From Bacteroidaceae bacterium (GTDB lineage: Bacteria > Bacteroidota > Bacteroidia > Bacteroidales > Bacteroidaceae), in assembly GCA_016302965.1 (NCBI GenBank), contig JAEDMP010000040.1, positions 1 through 20,306 of the forward strand: a DNA stretch of 20,306 nt. The letters run 5' to 3'. This document shows, one piece after another, positions 1 through 7,427 of this stretch. Within the stretch, counting starts at the first letter, position 1. Each line of letters begins with the position of its first letter. The notes beneath the pieces are model-generated. The model was not told where the DNA came from. It worked only from the letters and a program-made list of their open reading frames with translations, and ran no database searches. The position numbers and the translations under genes were made by a program.

Positions 1-4
1 CTTT

Positions 5-37
5 CTCTTATCCGGCTCTTATCGGTCTCTTATCTGA
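5..37. repeat. Short tandem repeat, 11-bp period, 3 units
   Basis: CTCTTATC occurs at 5-12, 16-23 and 27-34, exactly 11 bp apart. Three variable bases complete each unit (CGG, GGT, TGA). It lies about 120 bp beyond the 3' end of the histidine kinase gene, in DNA with no recognisable gene. The window edge may cut off further units upstream. I see no function. Confidence 0.7.
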
Positions 38-84
38 AATCGCTGAAATCCTTTGTACATCGGCATTTCACGCTTTGAAAATAA

Positions 85-139
85 GAGTCACAACGGAGTC
101 ACAACGGAGGCAGAACGGAGGCAGAGCGGAGGCATTCAT
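85..139. repeat. Tandem repeat, 11-bp period, about 4.5 units
   Basis: The units are GAGTCACAACG (85-95), GAGTCACAACG (96-106), GAGGCAGAACG (107-117), GAGGCAGAGCG (118-128), and a partial unit starting GAGGCA at 129. The first two are identical and later units drift by one to three bases, as expected of a decaying tandem duplication. The period matches that of the different repeat at 5-37. The array starts 17 bp past the histidine kinase stop codon, so it would be in that gene's 3' untranslated region. No intrinsic terminator is obvious here. Confidence 0.8.
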
Positions 140-155
140 GTTCATGTAGGGTCGG

Positions 156-2084
156 TCAGAAAGTCAAGACCATGCGGCAACCGGCTTGATAGTCGGGCGA
201 GACATACAGCTTGGCACCCAGGCGGTGGGCATGCAGACGGGCGATGGAAAGGCCGAGTCCCGTGCCGGGCACAAACTCATCAGCCTTGAAGAAACGCTCG
301 AACACCCGTTCATGCAGGTCGGCAGGAATACCACAACCCGTATCTTCGACCGTCAGTTCGACATGCGGTTCGCCACCCACCAACGTCCGGCGGGCATCCA
401 CTGCCACATAGCCCTCGGAGGTAAACCTCACCGCATTGTCCACCAACAGTTGCACAATACGCCTCAGACTCGACTCGTCGGCCTCTACCGTGAGTGATTC
501 ATCGGTGGAGGTAGCCAGCCGGAGTTCCACTCCCTCGTGGGGATGATGGATGGTTCCAGCAAGATGGCTGATAAACTCATGCAGCTGTATCGGCTTGGGC
601 AACAGCGGTTTGGGATTGCTCTCGAGATCAGAAATCTCGATGACATTGTCGAGCATATCCACGAGATGTTCCGTCTGTTCCTCGATAATCTTCCGGCCCT
701 GACGCTGGTCTTCAGCAGGCAAGTCGGGCATACTGAGCACCTGGGCAAAGCCCGAAATCTGGTTGAGCGGTGTGCGAATCTCGTGCGACATGTTATTGAT
801 GAAAGCCACCTTCATCTGCAGTGCCTTCTCCAGCTGTCCATGCGCCTCTTCCAGTTCCCGGTTCTTCTCGGTGAGCACTATCTGGATGCGGCGTCGGCGA
901 TAGGCGATATAGAGCAGTAACGCCGTGACCACCATCAGGAAACCCATCAGCATCAGCACCACCGCCAGACGGCCGCGGAAGGACTGCCGCTCCATCTTGA
1001 TTTTCATCTCCGCATTATCCATGCTCGACTGGATGGCAGCCAGTTCGTCCAACTGCAGTTTCGACCGCAGCGAGTCGTTGTAAATCTTGAGCGAGTCAGC
1101 TATCCTGAAAGCATCTTCGTAGCGGCCGAGTTGCCGATAGGCCCGTATGAGCATCTCGTAACGCTCCCCCTTGTCCTCTATGCCGCCTATGAGCGGCAAC
1201 GCCCTGGCCGGTTCCTTGCGCACGAGCAGATCCATTACCTTCAACAGGTGGCGGGTCGTTTGATCGGAGAGTTGGGCAAAGAGCGGATTCTTCTTCAGCT
1301 GGTCATAACGGCGGAGAAACTCCACTGTCGGCACCACATCAAAGCTGAGTGGCAGACCAGCATATTCCACATTGAAACGTTGGATGTCATTGTTGGCCTC
1401 CTTTTCAGCCTGTTTAAGATACAGGATAGCCAGCTGGTCCTTCATCATATTACGGTAGCACTGTGCCATGAAAATATAGGCCAGATAGAGGTTATCCGTT
1501 TCGTTGAGTTTCTTCATCCCGTCCACGGCCTTCTCAAAGAAGCCGATGGCCAGTTGGGGCTCGTTGCGGTAGGAAAACACCTGGCCAAGATAGAAGTTGC
1601 TAATCATCATGCCATAAGGCGACTTCACCTCTACCGCCTTCTCCGACATCTTCCGTGCCTCCAGCAGCGCCTGATAGTTCTTGTTGTGCTGCGAATAGGC
1701 CGCCACCATCATCGCCCACATGTCGAAATAGGATTCCATGTGACGGTGTTTCCAGGCCAGTTCGCGAGCAGCGGCACCCAGTTCGACGGCCTTGCCAAGA
1801 CTGTCTTGAGCGGTGAGGTTGTAAAACTTCAAGTGGCTGCCAAGATAGACGATGCGCCAGTCATTGCCGGCCTTGGCCTGCTGCCAAAACGAGTCGATGG
1901 CGGCTGTGGCATCGGGCGAAAAAGCCTGCTGCAACAACTGCCTATACCTATCCTTGATCTCCTGCGGAACCTCCTCTTGCAGGGCGGATTCTGCATGGAC
2001 ATTCACCGCCCCGAGAGCGAGCAGGGCCACAGCCATCCATTTGCACCGGAACAGACTGGTTATCTTCTTCATCATACGCATCAT
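156..2084 (-). CDS. TPR-containing sensor histidine kinase, membrane bound
   Basis: This 642-residue sensor kinase has an N-terminal signal-like hydrophobic segment (about residues 15-31) and a long helical TPR-like sensor region (about 40-370). A single membrane helix (about 373-395) and a short coiled linker follow. The kinase core has the H box NNMSHEIRTP with the phospho-acceptor at His434, the N box around Asn550, the G1 box EDTGCGIP (580-587) and the G2 box GTGLGLS (607-613). All catalytic boxes are intact. The topology puts the TPR region in the periplasm and the kinase in the cytoplasm. There is no receiver domain, DNA-binding domain or neighbouring response regulator, so the partner is unknown. 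It is the last gene of the tonB/prenyl synthase/tatD cluster, 21 bp after tatD. In-frame ATGs at 2084, 2081, 2075 and 2072 are all possible starts; 2072 would give a typical MKK signal-peptide start. Confidence 0.93.
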   Translation of the reverse strand: MMRMMKKITSLFRCKWMAVALLALGAVNVHAESALQEEVPQEIKDRYRQLLQQAFSPDATAAIDSFWQQAKAGNDWRIVYLGSHLKFYNLTAQDSLGKAVELGAAARELAWKHRHMESYFDMWAMMVAAYSQHNKNYQALLEARKMSEKAVEVKSPYGMMISNFYLGQVFSYRNEPQLAIGFFEKAVDGMKKLNETDNLYLAYIFMAQCYRNMMKDQLAILYLKQAEKEANNDIQRFNVEYAGLPLSFDVVPTVEFLRRYDQLKKNPLFAQLSDQTTRHLLKVMDLLVRKEPARALPLIGGIEDKGERYEMLIRAYRQLGRYEDAFRIADSLKIYNDSLRSKLQLDELAAIQSSMDNAEMKIKMERQSFRGRLAVVLMLMGFLMVVTALLLYIAYRRRRIQIVLTEKNRELEEAHGQLEKALQMKVAFINNMSHEIRTPLNQISGFAQVLSMPDLPAEDQRQGRKIIEEQTEHLVDMLDNVIEISDLESNPKPLLPKPIQLHEFISHLAGTIHHPHEGVELRLATSTDESLTVEADESSLRRIVQLLVDNAVRFTSEGYVAVDARRTLVGGEPHVELTVEDTGCGIPADLHERVFERFFKADEFVPGTGLGLSIARLHAHRLGAKLYVSPDYQAGCRMVLTF

Positions 2085-2105
2085 CTATTATCACCCTAAA
2101 CTTCC

Positions 2106-2888
2106 TTACAACCTGCTATACAGGTGAAAGATACGGATGGTATTCTCAAATATTATATCACTCACTTTCTCTTCACGCATTCCGTAGGCCTCGGCCAGCC
2201 TCTTCAACACATAGCGCAGATAGGCACTCTCGTTGCGTTTGCCCCTCATAGGCACAGGAGCCATATAGGGCGCGTCGGTCTCGAGCACGATGCGCGAAAG
2301 GGGCACCACCGTGGGCAGCATCTCGGCCAGGGGCGAGTTCTTGAACGTCAGCACGCCGCCTATGCCAAGCATGAAATTGGGGAACTGCAACAGTTGCTCC
2401 GCCTCGCGGGCGTTGCCCGTAAAGCAATGGAACACACCGCCATGCAACTGGTCACGGTAGTCGTTGAGCAGCGCCACCATCTCGTTCTGTGCCTTGCGGC
2501 AATGAATCATGAGCGGACGCTTGGTGTCTATCGCCCACTCCACCTGCTCGCGGAATGCCTCTATCTGTTCGTGCTCAAACTCACGGCTCCAGTAGAAGTC
2601 GAGCCCCACCTCGCCGATGGCCACAAACTGGCTGCAGTCTTTCTCCCGTATCAGCCGCAGTTGCTCGCGCCAGTCGGCTTTCACTTCTTCGGGATGCAAT
2701 CCAATCATCGGATAGAAATAGCCCTTATATTCGCGGCTGAGTTCGAGCACCCTGTCAACCGAAGCGAGATTGATGGAAGGCAGCAACACATGATGCACGG
2801 CCTTCTCCACCGCCCGTTCCACGACAAGTATCAAATCATCCTTGAACTCTTCTCCGTCAAGATGGGCATGGGTATCAACAAGTTTCAT
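2106..2888 (-). CDS. TatD-family metal-dependent hydrolase/DNase
   Basis: This 260-residue protein is a cytoplasmic TIM-barrel hydrolase of the TatD family, whose members are Mg-dependent 3'-5' exonucleases or related phosphoesterases. Metal-ligand motifs are complete: the HxH pair in DTHAHLD (His7, His9), Glu93 in GEVGLDFYW, His129 in IHCRKA, His154 in GVFHCF and Asp205 in LETDAPY. Its length is normal for the family. I chose the start at 2888 because the protein then begins MKLVDTHAHLD as in its relatives, and AGGAAAA lies just upstream on the coding strand. An in-frame ATG 11 codons earlier adds unconserved residues. It lies between the prenyl synthase (43-bp gap) and the histidine kinase (21-bp gap), probably in one transcript. 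The exact substrate cannot be told from sequence. Confidence 0.93.
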   Translation of the reverse strand: MKLVDTHAHLDGEEFKDDLILVVERAVEKAVHHVLLPSINLASVDRVLELSREYKGYFYPMIGLHPEEVKADWREQLRLIREKDCSQFVAIGEVGLDFYWSREFEHEQIEAFREQVEWAIDTKRPLMIHCRKAQNEMVALLNDYRDQLHGGVFHCFTGNAREAEQLLQFPNFMLGIGGVLTFKNSPLAEMLPTVVPLSRIVLETDAPYMAPVPMRGKRNESAYLRYVLKRLAEAYGMREEKVSDIIFENTIRIFHLYSRL

Positions 2889-2931
2889 GTTTTTTCCTGA
2901 ATTTAATGAATGTTGTATCAAGGGTTAGGGG

Positions 2932-3918
2932 TCACTTCTGTCGCTTCATCATGTCGAGCGTATAGGCACGCAGTTCGGCCTTCAGTTCCCCGCTCACGCC
3001 CACCTGGTCGAGACACTTGCGGCTCTCCTCGAAGTAATAGTTGATTTTGCGCTCACAGAGTTCCCTGATGCCCATTTCATTGTAGAGTCGGGTCACGGCC
3101 TGCACCTTCTCATTGCGGTCGAATTCCTTGGCGTTGATCCAGTGTTCCAGTTCGGCGCGCTGGCTCTCGTCGGCACGCTGCAGGGCATTGATGAGCATAT
3201 AGGTTTTCTTGTTCGAGGTGATGTCGCCTCCGATGGCCTTGCCGAACACCTTCGGGTCGCCATAGACATCGAGCAGGTCGTCCTGCAGCTGGAAGGCCAG
3301 TCCCATCTGCTCTCCAAACTTGTACAGGCGTTCGGCATCCTCGTCGGAGGCACCGCCGAGAATGGCACCAATCTTCACCGCACAGGCCAGCAGCACACTG
3401 GTCTTGAGACGTATCATCTCGATATACTCCTCCTCGGTCACATCGTTGCGCTGCTCAAAATCCATGTCATATTGCTGTCCCTCGCCTATCTCCAGCGCGG
3501 TCTCGGTGAAGAGGCTCAACACGGGCTGCAGCTTCGACGGCTCCACCTGGGCGATGCGCTGATAGGCCACCACGAGCATCGAGTCGCCCGAAAGGATGGC
3601 GGTGTTGGCATCCCACTTGCGGTGAACGGTGGGCCGTCCGCGACGCACGTCGGCATTGTCCATGAGGTCATCGTGGAGCAGCGTATAGTTATGATAGGTC
3701 TCCAGCGCACAGGCCGGCATGAGAATGCTTTCGGGGTCATCCTTGAAGAGGTTGTAGGCCAGCAGCATAAGCACGGGTCGGATGCGCTTGCCACCCAACG
3801 AGAGTACGTACTTGATGGGGGCATAGATGGTTTCGGGCTTTCTGTCGTAAGGCAGGGCAGCGATAAACTGATTGACCTTTTCCAAGAGGTCGGATGCAGG
3901 AATCGGTTGGTGTTTCAT
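2932..3918 (-). CDS. Polyprenyl (farnesyl/geranylgeranyl-type) diphosphate synthase
   Basis: This 328-residue trans-prenyltransferase condenses isopentenyl diphosphate onto allylic diphosphates in the cytoplasm. The signatures are GGKRIRP (42-48), the first aspartate-rich motif DDLMD (83-87) with RRGRP (92-96), GEGQQYDMDFE (145-155), and the second motif DDLLD (213-217) with a downstream lysine-rich stretch. Tyr78 sits five residues before the first motif. In characterised farnesyl diphosphate synthases an aromatic residue there limits chain length, so I infer a short product (C15 or C20). However, the first motif lacks the two-residue insertion of classical bacterial farnesyl synthases, which leaves the product open. 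It is the second gene of the minus-strand cluster, 32 bp after the TonB-family gene. Symbols such as ispA are plausible but not proven. Confidence 0.92.
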   Translation of the reverse strand: MKHQPIPASDLLEKVNQFIAALPYDRKPETIYAPIKYVLSLGGKRIRPVLMLLAYNLFKDDPESILMPACALETYHNYTLLHDDLMDNADVRRGRPTVHRKWDANTAILSGDSMLVVAYQRIAQVEPSKLQPVLSLFTETALEIGEGQQYDMDFEQRNDVTEEEYIEMIRLKTSVLLACAVKIGAILGGASDEDAERLYKFGEQMGLAFQLQDDLLDVYGDPKVFGKAIGGDITSNKKTYMLINALQRADESQRAELEHWINAKEFDRNEKVQAVTRLYNEMGIRELCERKINYYFEESRKCLDQVGVSGELKAELRAYTLDMMKRQK

Positions 3919-3950
3919 ATCTTGATGATTTATGTTTGGATAATTCTATG

Positions 3951-4649
3951 TCACAGTTGGAACACGATGGGGATGGCCACCATTGTGGCACAGGGCTTGT
4001 CGTTCTGCACCCCCGGTTTCCATTTGGGCATCAGCTGCAACACGCGCAGTGCCTCGCGGTCGCAGAGGGGATGGAGCGACTGGGTAATCTTGAGCTCGGT
4101 GATGGAGCCGTCGGCTGCCACAACAAACTGAGCCACCACCTTGCCCTGCACCTTCTGTTGCTGGGCGGCTTTCGGATAGCGCAGATTCTTGGTGAGCCAC
4201 TTCATGAAGGCCACGGGCCCGCCAGGATATTCAGGCAGGTCCTGCACCACACGGAAATCGAGCGGCTCACCCTGAAGCACCGCCACAGGGGGCTCCTGCT
4301 CGGGTTCCTTCTTCAGGTCGGCACTGTCCGTTTTGGCGGCGTTGGCTTGCTCGGGCACCGGCTCCATCTCTTTGCCCTCCGCCGGTGTGTCCTCCACCTC
4401 GCGGGGCTGCTCAAGTGTCTTGGGCAAGAGTGCCTTCATCTCATCGTCGGGACGCTTGGGATGCAAGTCAGAGAGGTCCATCTCCTCAAGCAGTTCCTCC
4501 TCAGCCTCATCGCCATCGTCACTACATACACCTCCGAGCGGAATCTCCAAGGCAGCCAAAAAAAGGGCGGAAGCCAGCACCAGTCCCACGAGCCAGCGCA
4601 CCAGACGCCCCCGCTCCAAATCGGCCTTCTTGCTTTTCTTGATTTCCAT
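3951..4649 (-). CDS. TonB-family energy-transducing protein
   Basis: This 232-residue protein has the classic TonB plan: a short basic cytoplasmic N-terminus, one membrane helix (about 17-35), an acidic, proline-containing periplasmic linker (about 42-135) and a C-terminal TonB domain (about 140-232). The C-terminal domain begins with the YPGG motif (141-144) typical of Bacteroidota TonB proteins. It contains RYPKAAQ, a V-x-F-V-x-x-DG segment and MPKWKPG. Such proteins couple the inner-membrane proton gradient to outer-membrane TonB-dependent transporters, and Bacteroidota have many paralogues. ExbB and ExbD are not in this window, so it probably uses partners encoded elsewhere. It is the first gene of the minus-strand cluster and diverges from porQ. 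Cysteines 196 and 220 fall inside the C-terminal domain; whether they pair is unknown. Confidence 0.9.
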   Translation of the reverse strand: MEIKKSKKADLERGRLVRWLVGLVLASALFLAALEIPLGGVCSDDGDEAEEELLEEMDLSDLHPKRPDDEMKALLPKTLEQPREVEDTPAEGKEMEPVPEQANAAKTDSADLKKEPEQEPPVAVLQGEPLDFRVVQDLPEYPGGPVAFMKWLTKNLRYPKAAQQQKVQGKVVAQFVVAADGSITELKITQSLHPLCDREALRVLQLMPKWKPGVQNDKPCATMVAIPIVFQL

Positions 4650-4746
4650 GCTTCTACAGATTACATTTTTCTTTTTTCATGCCCTTTCCTCGTCAAATAA
4701 ACCGAGAAAATCTCCGTTTTTTAAGAAATAGGACAGATTTCAGCTA

Positions 4747-4754
4747 CAAAATTA
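4747..4754 (-). promoter_or_regulatory. Possible -7 box for the TonB-family cluster
   Basis: On the minus strand the sequence reads TAATTTTG, matching the Bacteroidota TAnnTTTG box, about 98 bp before the TonB-family start. I could not find a well-placed TTTG -33 element, so this is weak. It overlaps the divergent promoter region of porQ. Confidence 0.3.
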
Positions 4755-4776
4755 GTGAGATATTTGAAAAAATCCG

Positions 4777-4784
4777 TATCTTTG
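4777..4784 (+). promoter_or_regulatory. Probable -7 box for porQ
   Basis: TATCTTTG is an exact match to the Bacteroidota TAnnTTTG box and ends 21 bp before the porQ ATG, giving an expected leader of about 15 nt. The -33 element is unclear: a TTTG at 4763-4766 is too close and nothing better lies at the normal 19-21 bp spacing. Confidence 0.5.
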
Positions 4785-4805
4785 TAGACAAAATAACTAA
4801 ATTGA

Positions 4806-5750
4806 ATGAAAAAAGTTATCATTTCTCTGTTTTTGACTCTCTCTGCCTCCTTCGCAACGGCCCAAGAGAACGAAACAGCTTTCAACTTCCTGCGCTTGCC
4901 CGTAAGTGCACATGCCGCTGCCTTGGGTGGCGACAATATCACCATAGCCGAAGACGACCCCTCGCTCGTATTCCACAACCCCGCTCTCATCAGCAACGTG
5001 AGCGACAAGAGCATCAACCTCAACTACATGTCGTATATGGAGGGGGTGAAGACTGCCAGTGCAGCCTTTGTCAAAGCCATCAACAACCGCGCCACCTGGA
5101 GCGCACAGGCCATGTATATGGATTACGGCGACATCCTCATGACCTCTGCCGACAATGAGCGGCTGGGCGACCTCTCGGCCAAGGATATCATGGTGGGCGG
5201 ATCGTTCACCTATCTGCTGGCCGACAAACTCGCCGGCGGCATCAGTGCCAAGTTCATCTCCTCGTCCATTGCCGGCTACAATGCCCTGGCGGTGGGGGTC
5301 GACCTTGGCCTCAACTATTATGACGAGGAGAAAGAGCTGTCGGTGTCGGCAGTGGCCCGCAACCTGGGAGGCGAGGTGAAGGCTTATGAGGATGATTTCG
5401 AGAAGATTCCACTCGACCTTCAGCTCGGTGTCACCAAAAGGCTCATCGGAGCCCCTCTGCGCTTCTCTGCCACCCTCACCCGACTCCATTCGTGGGACGA
5501 AGGGTTGATGAAGCATCTCGTGGTGGGTGCCGACCTGCTGCTGTCCAGCAATATCTATCTCGCAGCCGGCTATAACTTCCGCAGGGCCAAAGAGATGAAA
5601 ATCTCTGATGGAGAGACCGAGAGCAGCCATGGTGCCGCCTTCTCGTTCGGTGGCGGTCTCCAGCTGGAACGCTTCAAACTGCAGGTGGGCTATGCCAAAT
5701 ATCACGTGTCGGCCAACTCGCTGCTCGTCAACGTGACCTATCAGCTCTGA
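4806..5750 (+). CDS. porQ: Type IX secretion-associated outer-membrane protein PorQ
   Basis: This 314-residue protein starts with a signal peptide (MKKVIISLFLTLSASFATAQ). It continues as a PorV/PorQ-type beta-barrel, with alternating hydrophobic strands and a final strand ending in an aromatic/hydrophobic pattern (VNVTYQL). The N-terminal region, around NFLRLPVSAHAAALGG and DPSLVFHNPAL, is the recognisable PorQ/UPF0164-like signature. In type IX secretion PorQ is an outer-membrane component linked to late substrate processing; no other secretion genes are seen here. The porQ-cmk arrangement is, from memory, common in Bacteroidales. A TAnnTTTG box lies just upstream and cmk follows after 60 bp. 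The family assignment is good, but whether this genome has a working type IX system cannot be judged from this window. Confidence 0.85.
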   Translation: MKKVIISLFLTLSASFATAQENETAFNFLRLPVSAHAAALGGDNITIAEDDPSLVFHNPALISNVSDKSINLNYMSYMEGVKTASAAFVKAINNRATWSAQAMYMDYGDILMTSADNERLGDLSAKDIMVGGSFTYLLADKLAGGISAKFISSSIAGYNALAVGVDLGLNYYDEEKELSVSAVARNLGGEVKAYEDDFEKIPLDLQLGVTKRLIGAPLRFSATLTRLHSWDEGLMKHLVVGADLLLSSNIYLAAGYNFRRAKEMKISDGETESSHGAAFSFGGGLQLERFKLQVGYAKYHVSANSLLVNVTYQL

Positions 5751-5810
5751 TTCACTCCCGGAGCCATCCATTCATCATCCGAATCATCATTCATCAGATA
5801 CTAATTAATC

Positions 5811-6506
5811 ATGCAGAAAAAGATTGTGATTGCCATCGACGGCCATTCGTCATGCGGAAAAAGCACCATGGCCAAGAAGCTGGCCAAAGATTTGGGATAT
5901 ATCTATGTTGACACCGGAGCCATGTACCGCACGGTAACGCTCTATGCCCTGCGCCAGCAGCTCTTCGAGGCCGACGGAAATGTCAAGGCCGAAGAACTGA
6001 AGCAGCAGATGGGGCAGATTGAGGTGTCGTTTGCACTCAACCCCGAAAGCGGACTGCCCGAAGCACTGCTCAACGGCGAGAACGTGGAGCGGGAAATCCG
6101 AGGCATGGAGGTGTCGTCACACGTGAGCCCCATTGCCGCCCTGCCCTTTGTGCGCGAGGCGATGGTGGACCAACAGCGACGGATGGGCGAGGCCAAAGGT
6201 ATCGTCATGGACGGACGTGACATCGGCACCACCGTCTTCCCCCAAGCCGAACTGAAGGTTTTTGTCACCGCCTCTGCCGAAGTGCGTGCCCAGCGACGAT
6301 ACGATGAACTGCAGGCCAAAGGTATGCCTGCCGACTATGAAGACATTCTCAAGAATGTGCAGGAGCGCGATTATATCGACTCCCATCGGGAGGTGTCGCC
6401 CCTGCGTCAGGCCGACGATGCTCTCCTGCTCGACAACAGCCATCTCACCCGTGAGGAGCAACAGCAATGGCTCATGGAGAAAGCCCAGACGGTCATTGGC
6501 CGATAA
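5811..6506 (+). CDS. cmk: Cytidylate kinase
   Basis: This 231-residue enzyme phosphorylates CMP and dCMP with ATP, feeding CTP and dCTP synthesis in the cytoplasm. It has the P-loop GHSSCGKST (11-19), the substrate-binding segment DTGAMYR (34-40), DGRDIGT (134-140) and the arginine-rich lid QRRYDEL (161-167). Length and motif order are normal for bacterial Cmk. The serine/cysteine P-loop variant is one I associate with Bacteroidota. The start is MQKKIVIAIDG; there is no clear Shine-Dalgarno sequence, which is usual here. It follows porQ by 60 bp and probably shares its transcript. It converges on ispH, with only 23 bp between the two stop codons. Confidence 0.96.
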   Translation: MQKKIVIAIDGHSSCGKSTMAKKLAKDLGYIYVDTGAMYRTVTLYALRQQLFEADGNVKAEELKQQMGQIEVSFALNPESGLPEALLNGENVEREIRGMEVSSHVSPIAALPFVREAMVDQQRRMGEAKGIVMDGRDIGTTVFPQAELKVFVTASAEVRAQRRYDELQAKGMPADYEDILKNVQERDYIDSHREVSPLRQADDALLLDNSHLTREEQQQWLMEKAQTVIGR

Positions 6507-6525
6507 GCTTGCCCCATTCCCCCAT

Positions 6526-6544
6526 CGGATTATACCTTAATCCG
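6526..6544. terminator. Small inverted repeat between cmk and ispH
   Basis: CGGATTA (6526-6532) and TAATCCG (6538-6544) form a 7-bp stem with a 5-nt loop at the convergent 3' ends. It overlaps the last codons of ispH and no T-run follows on either strand, so a terminator role is only a guess. Confidence 0.25.
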
Positions 6545-7381
6545 GTCACGGCACTGCTCCATCAGCCATTTGGGTGTGCTGGTGGCTCCACAGATGCCTA
6601 CCGTTTCCACTCCCTCAAGCCACTCGGGCTTAATCTCTTCGGGACCCTCAATGAGATGACTGTTGGGATTCACCCTCAGACACTCATTGAAGAGTACCCG
6701 GCCATTACTGCTCTTACGGCCGCAGACGAAGAGCACCAGGTCGTGGCGGGTGGCAAAGGCCGACACATTGGGCATGCGGTTGGCCACCTGACGACAGATG
6801 GTATCGAAACTGCGGAAGGTGGCACCCTCGGCGATATGCTCCTGGATATAGTCGATAATCCGATGAAACTCATCCAGCGACTTGGTGGTCTGCGAGAAGA
6901 GATACACATCACGTGTGAAATCCAGACGTTTCACATCCTCGAAACGTTCAATCACAATAGCCCGTCCATTGGTCTGTCCCACCAGTCCCAACACTTCTGC
7001 ATGTCCCGGTTTGCCAAAGATGACAAGCTGGGCATGAGGGTTCTGGTCGCACTGGGTCTTGATGCGGCGTTGCAACTGCAACACCACGGGACAGGTGGCA
7101 TCAATGATTTCGATATGGTTCTGACGGGCCAACTGATAGGTCTCAGGCGGCTCACCGTGTGCGCGGAGCAGCACCTTCACATCATGCAAATGGCGCAGTT
7201 CCTCATGGTTGATGGTAATGAGTCCCATCCGTTTCAACCGCTCACACTCCATGCCGTTGTGCACGATGTCACCCAGACAGTAGAGCGTGGTGCCCTTGGC
7301 CAGTTCCTCCTCGGCCTTGCTGATGGCAGTGGTTACTCCGAAGCAGAAACCACTGCCATTGTCTATTTCTATTTGCAACAT
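6530..7381 (-). CDS. ispH: 4-hydroxy-3-methylbut-2-enyl diphosphate reductase
   Basis: This is the last enzyme of the non-mevalonate (MEP) pathway. It reduces HMBPP to isopentenyl and dimethylallyl diphosphate using a [4Fe-4S] cluster. At 283 residues the length is typical. The three cluster ligands are Cys13 in GSGFCFGV, Cys97 in DATCPVV and Cys196 in FDTICRQV. Substrate/catalytic residues also align: His41 in DIVHNG, His76 in LLRAHGEPP, and His127 with Glu129 in GHAEV. The longer open frame running upstream to 7618 is only overlap with meaB, so I took the ATG at 7381, which gives the conserved N-terminus MLQIEIDNGSGFCFGV. AAGGA immediately precedes this ATG, too close for an ideal ribosome site. 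It follows meaB by 46 bp. It supplies precursors for prenyl synthases such as the one at 2932-3918. Confidence 0.95.
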   Translation of the reverse strand: MLQIEIDNGSGFCFGVTTAISKAEEELAKGTTLYCLGDIVHNGMECERLKRMGLITINHEELRHLHDVKVLLRAHGEPPETYQLARQNHIEIIDATCPVVLQLQRRIKTQCDQNPHAQLVIFGKPGHAEVLGLVGQTNGRAIVIERFEDVKRLDFTRDVYLFSQTTKSLDEFHRIIDYIQEHIAEGATFRSFDTICRQVANRMPNVSAFATRHDLVLFVCGRKSSNGRVLFNECLRVNPNSHLIEGPEEIKPEWLEGVETVGICGATSTPKWLMEQCRDRIKV

Positions 7382-7427
7382 TCCTTGTCGTGTATTATTA
7401 TATAGGTGTAGAATATCCGGAGCCATC

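Noticed and set aside
1..155. CRISPR-like array at the window start
   Set aside because: Units are 11 bp, contiguous and without spacers. This is a simple tandem repeat, not a repeat-spacer array.
4700..4720. GAGA-AAA-TCTC hairpin followed by T residues in the tonB-porQ gap
   Set aside because: The stem is only 4 bp before a mismatch and no plus-strand gene lies upstream to terminate, so it is probably chance in AT-rich DNA.
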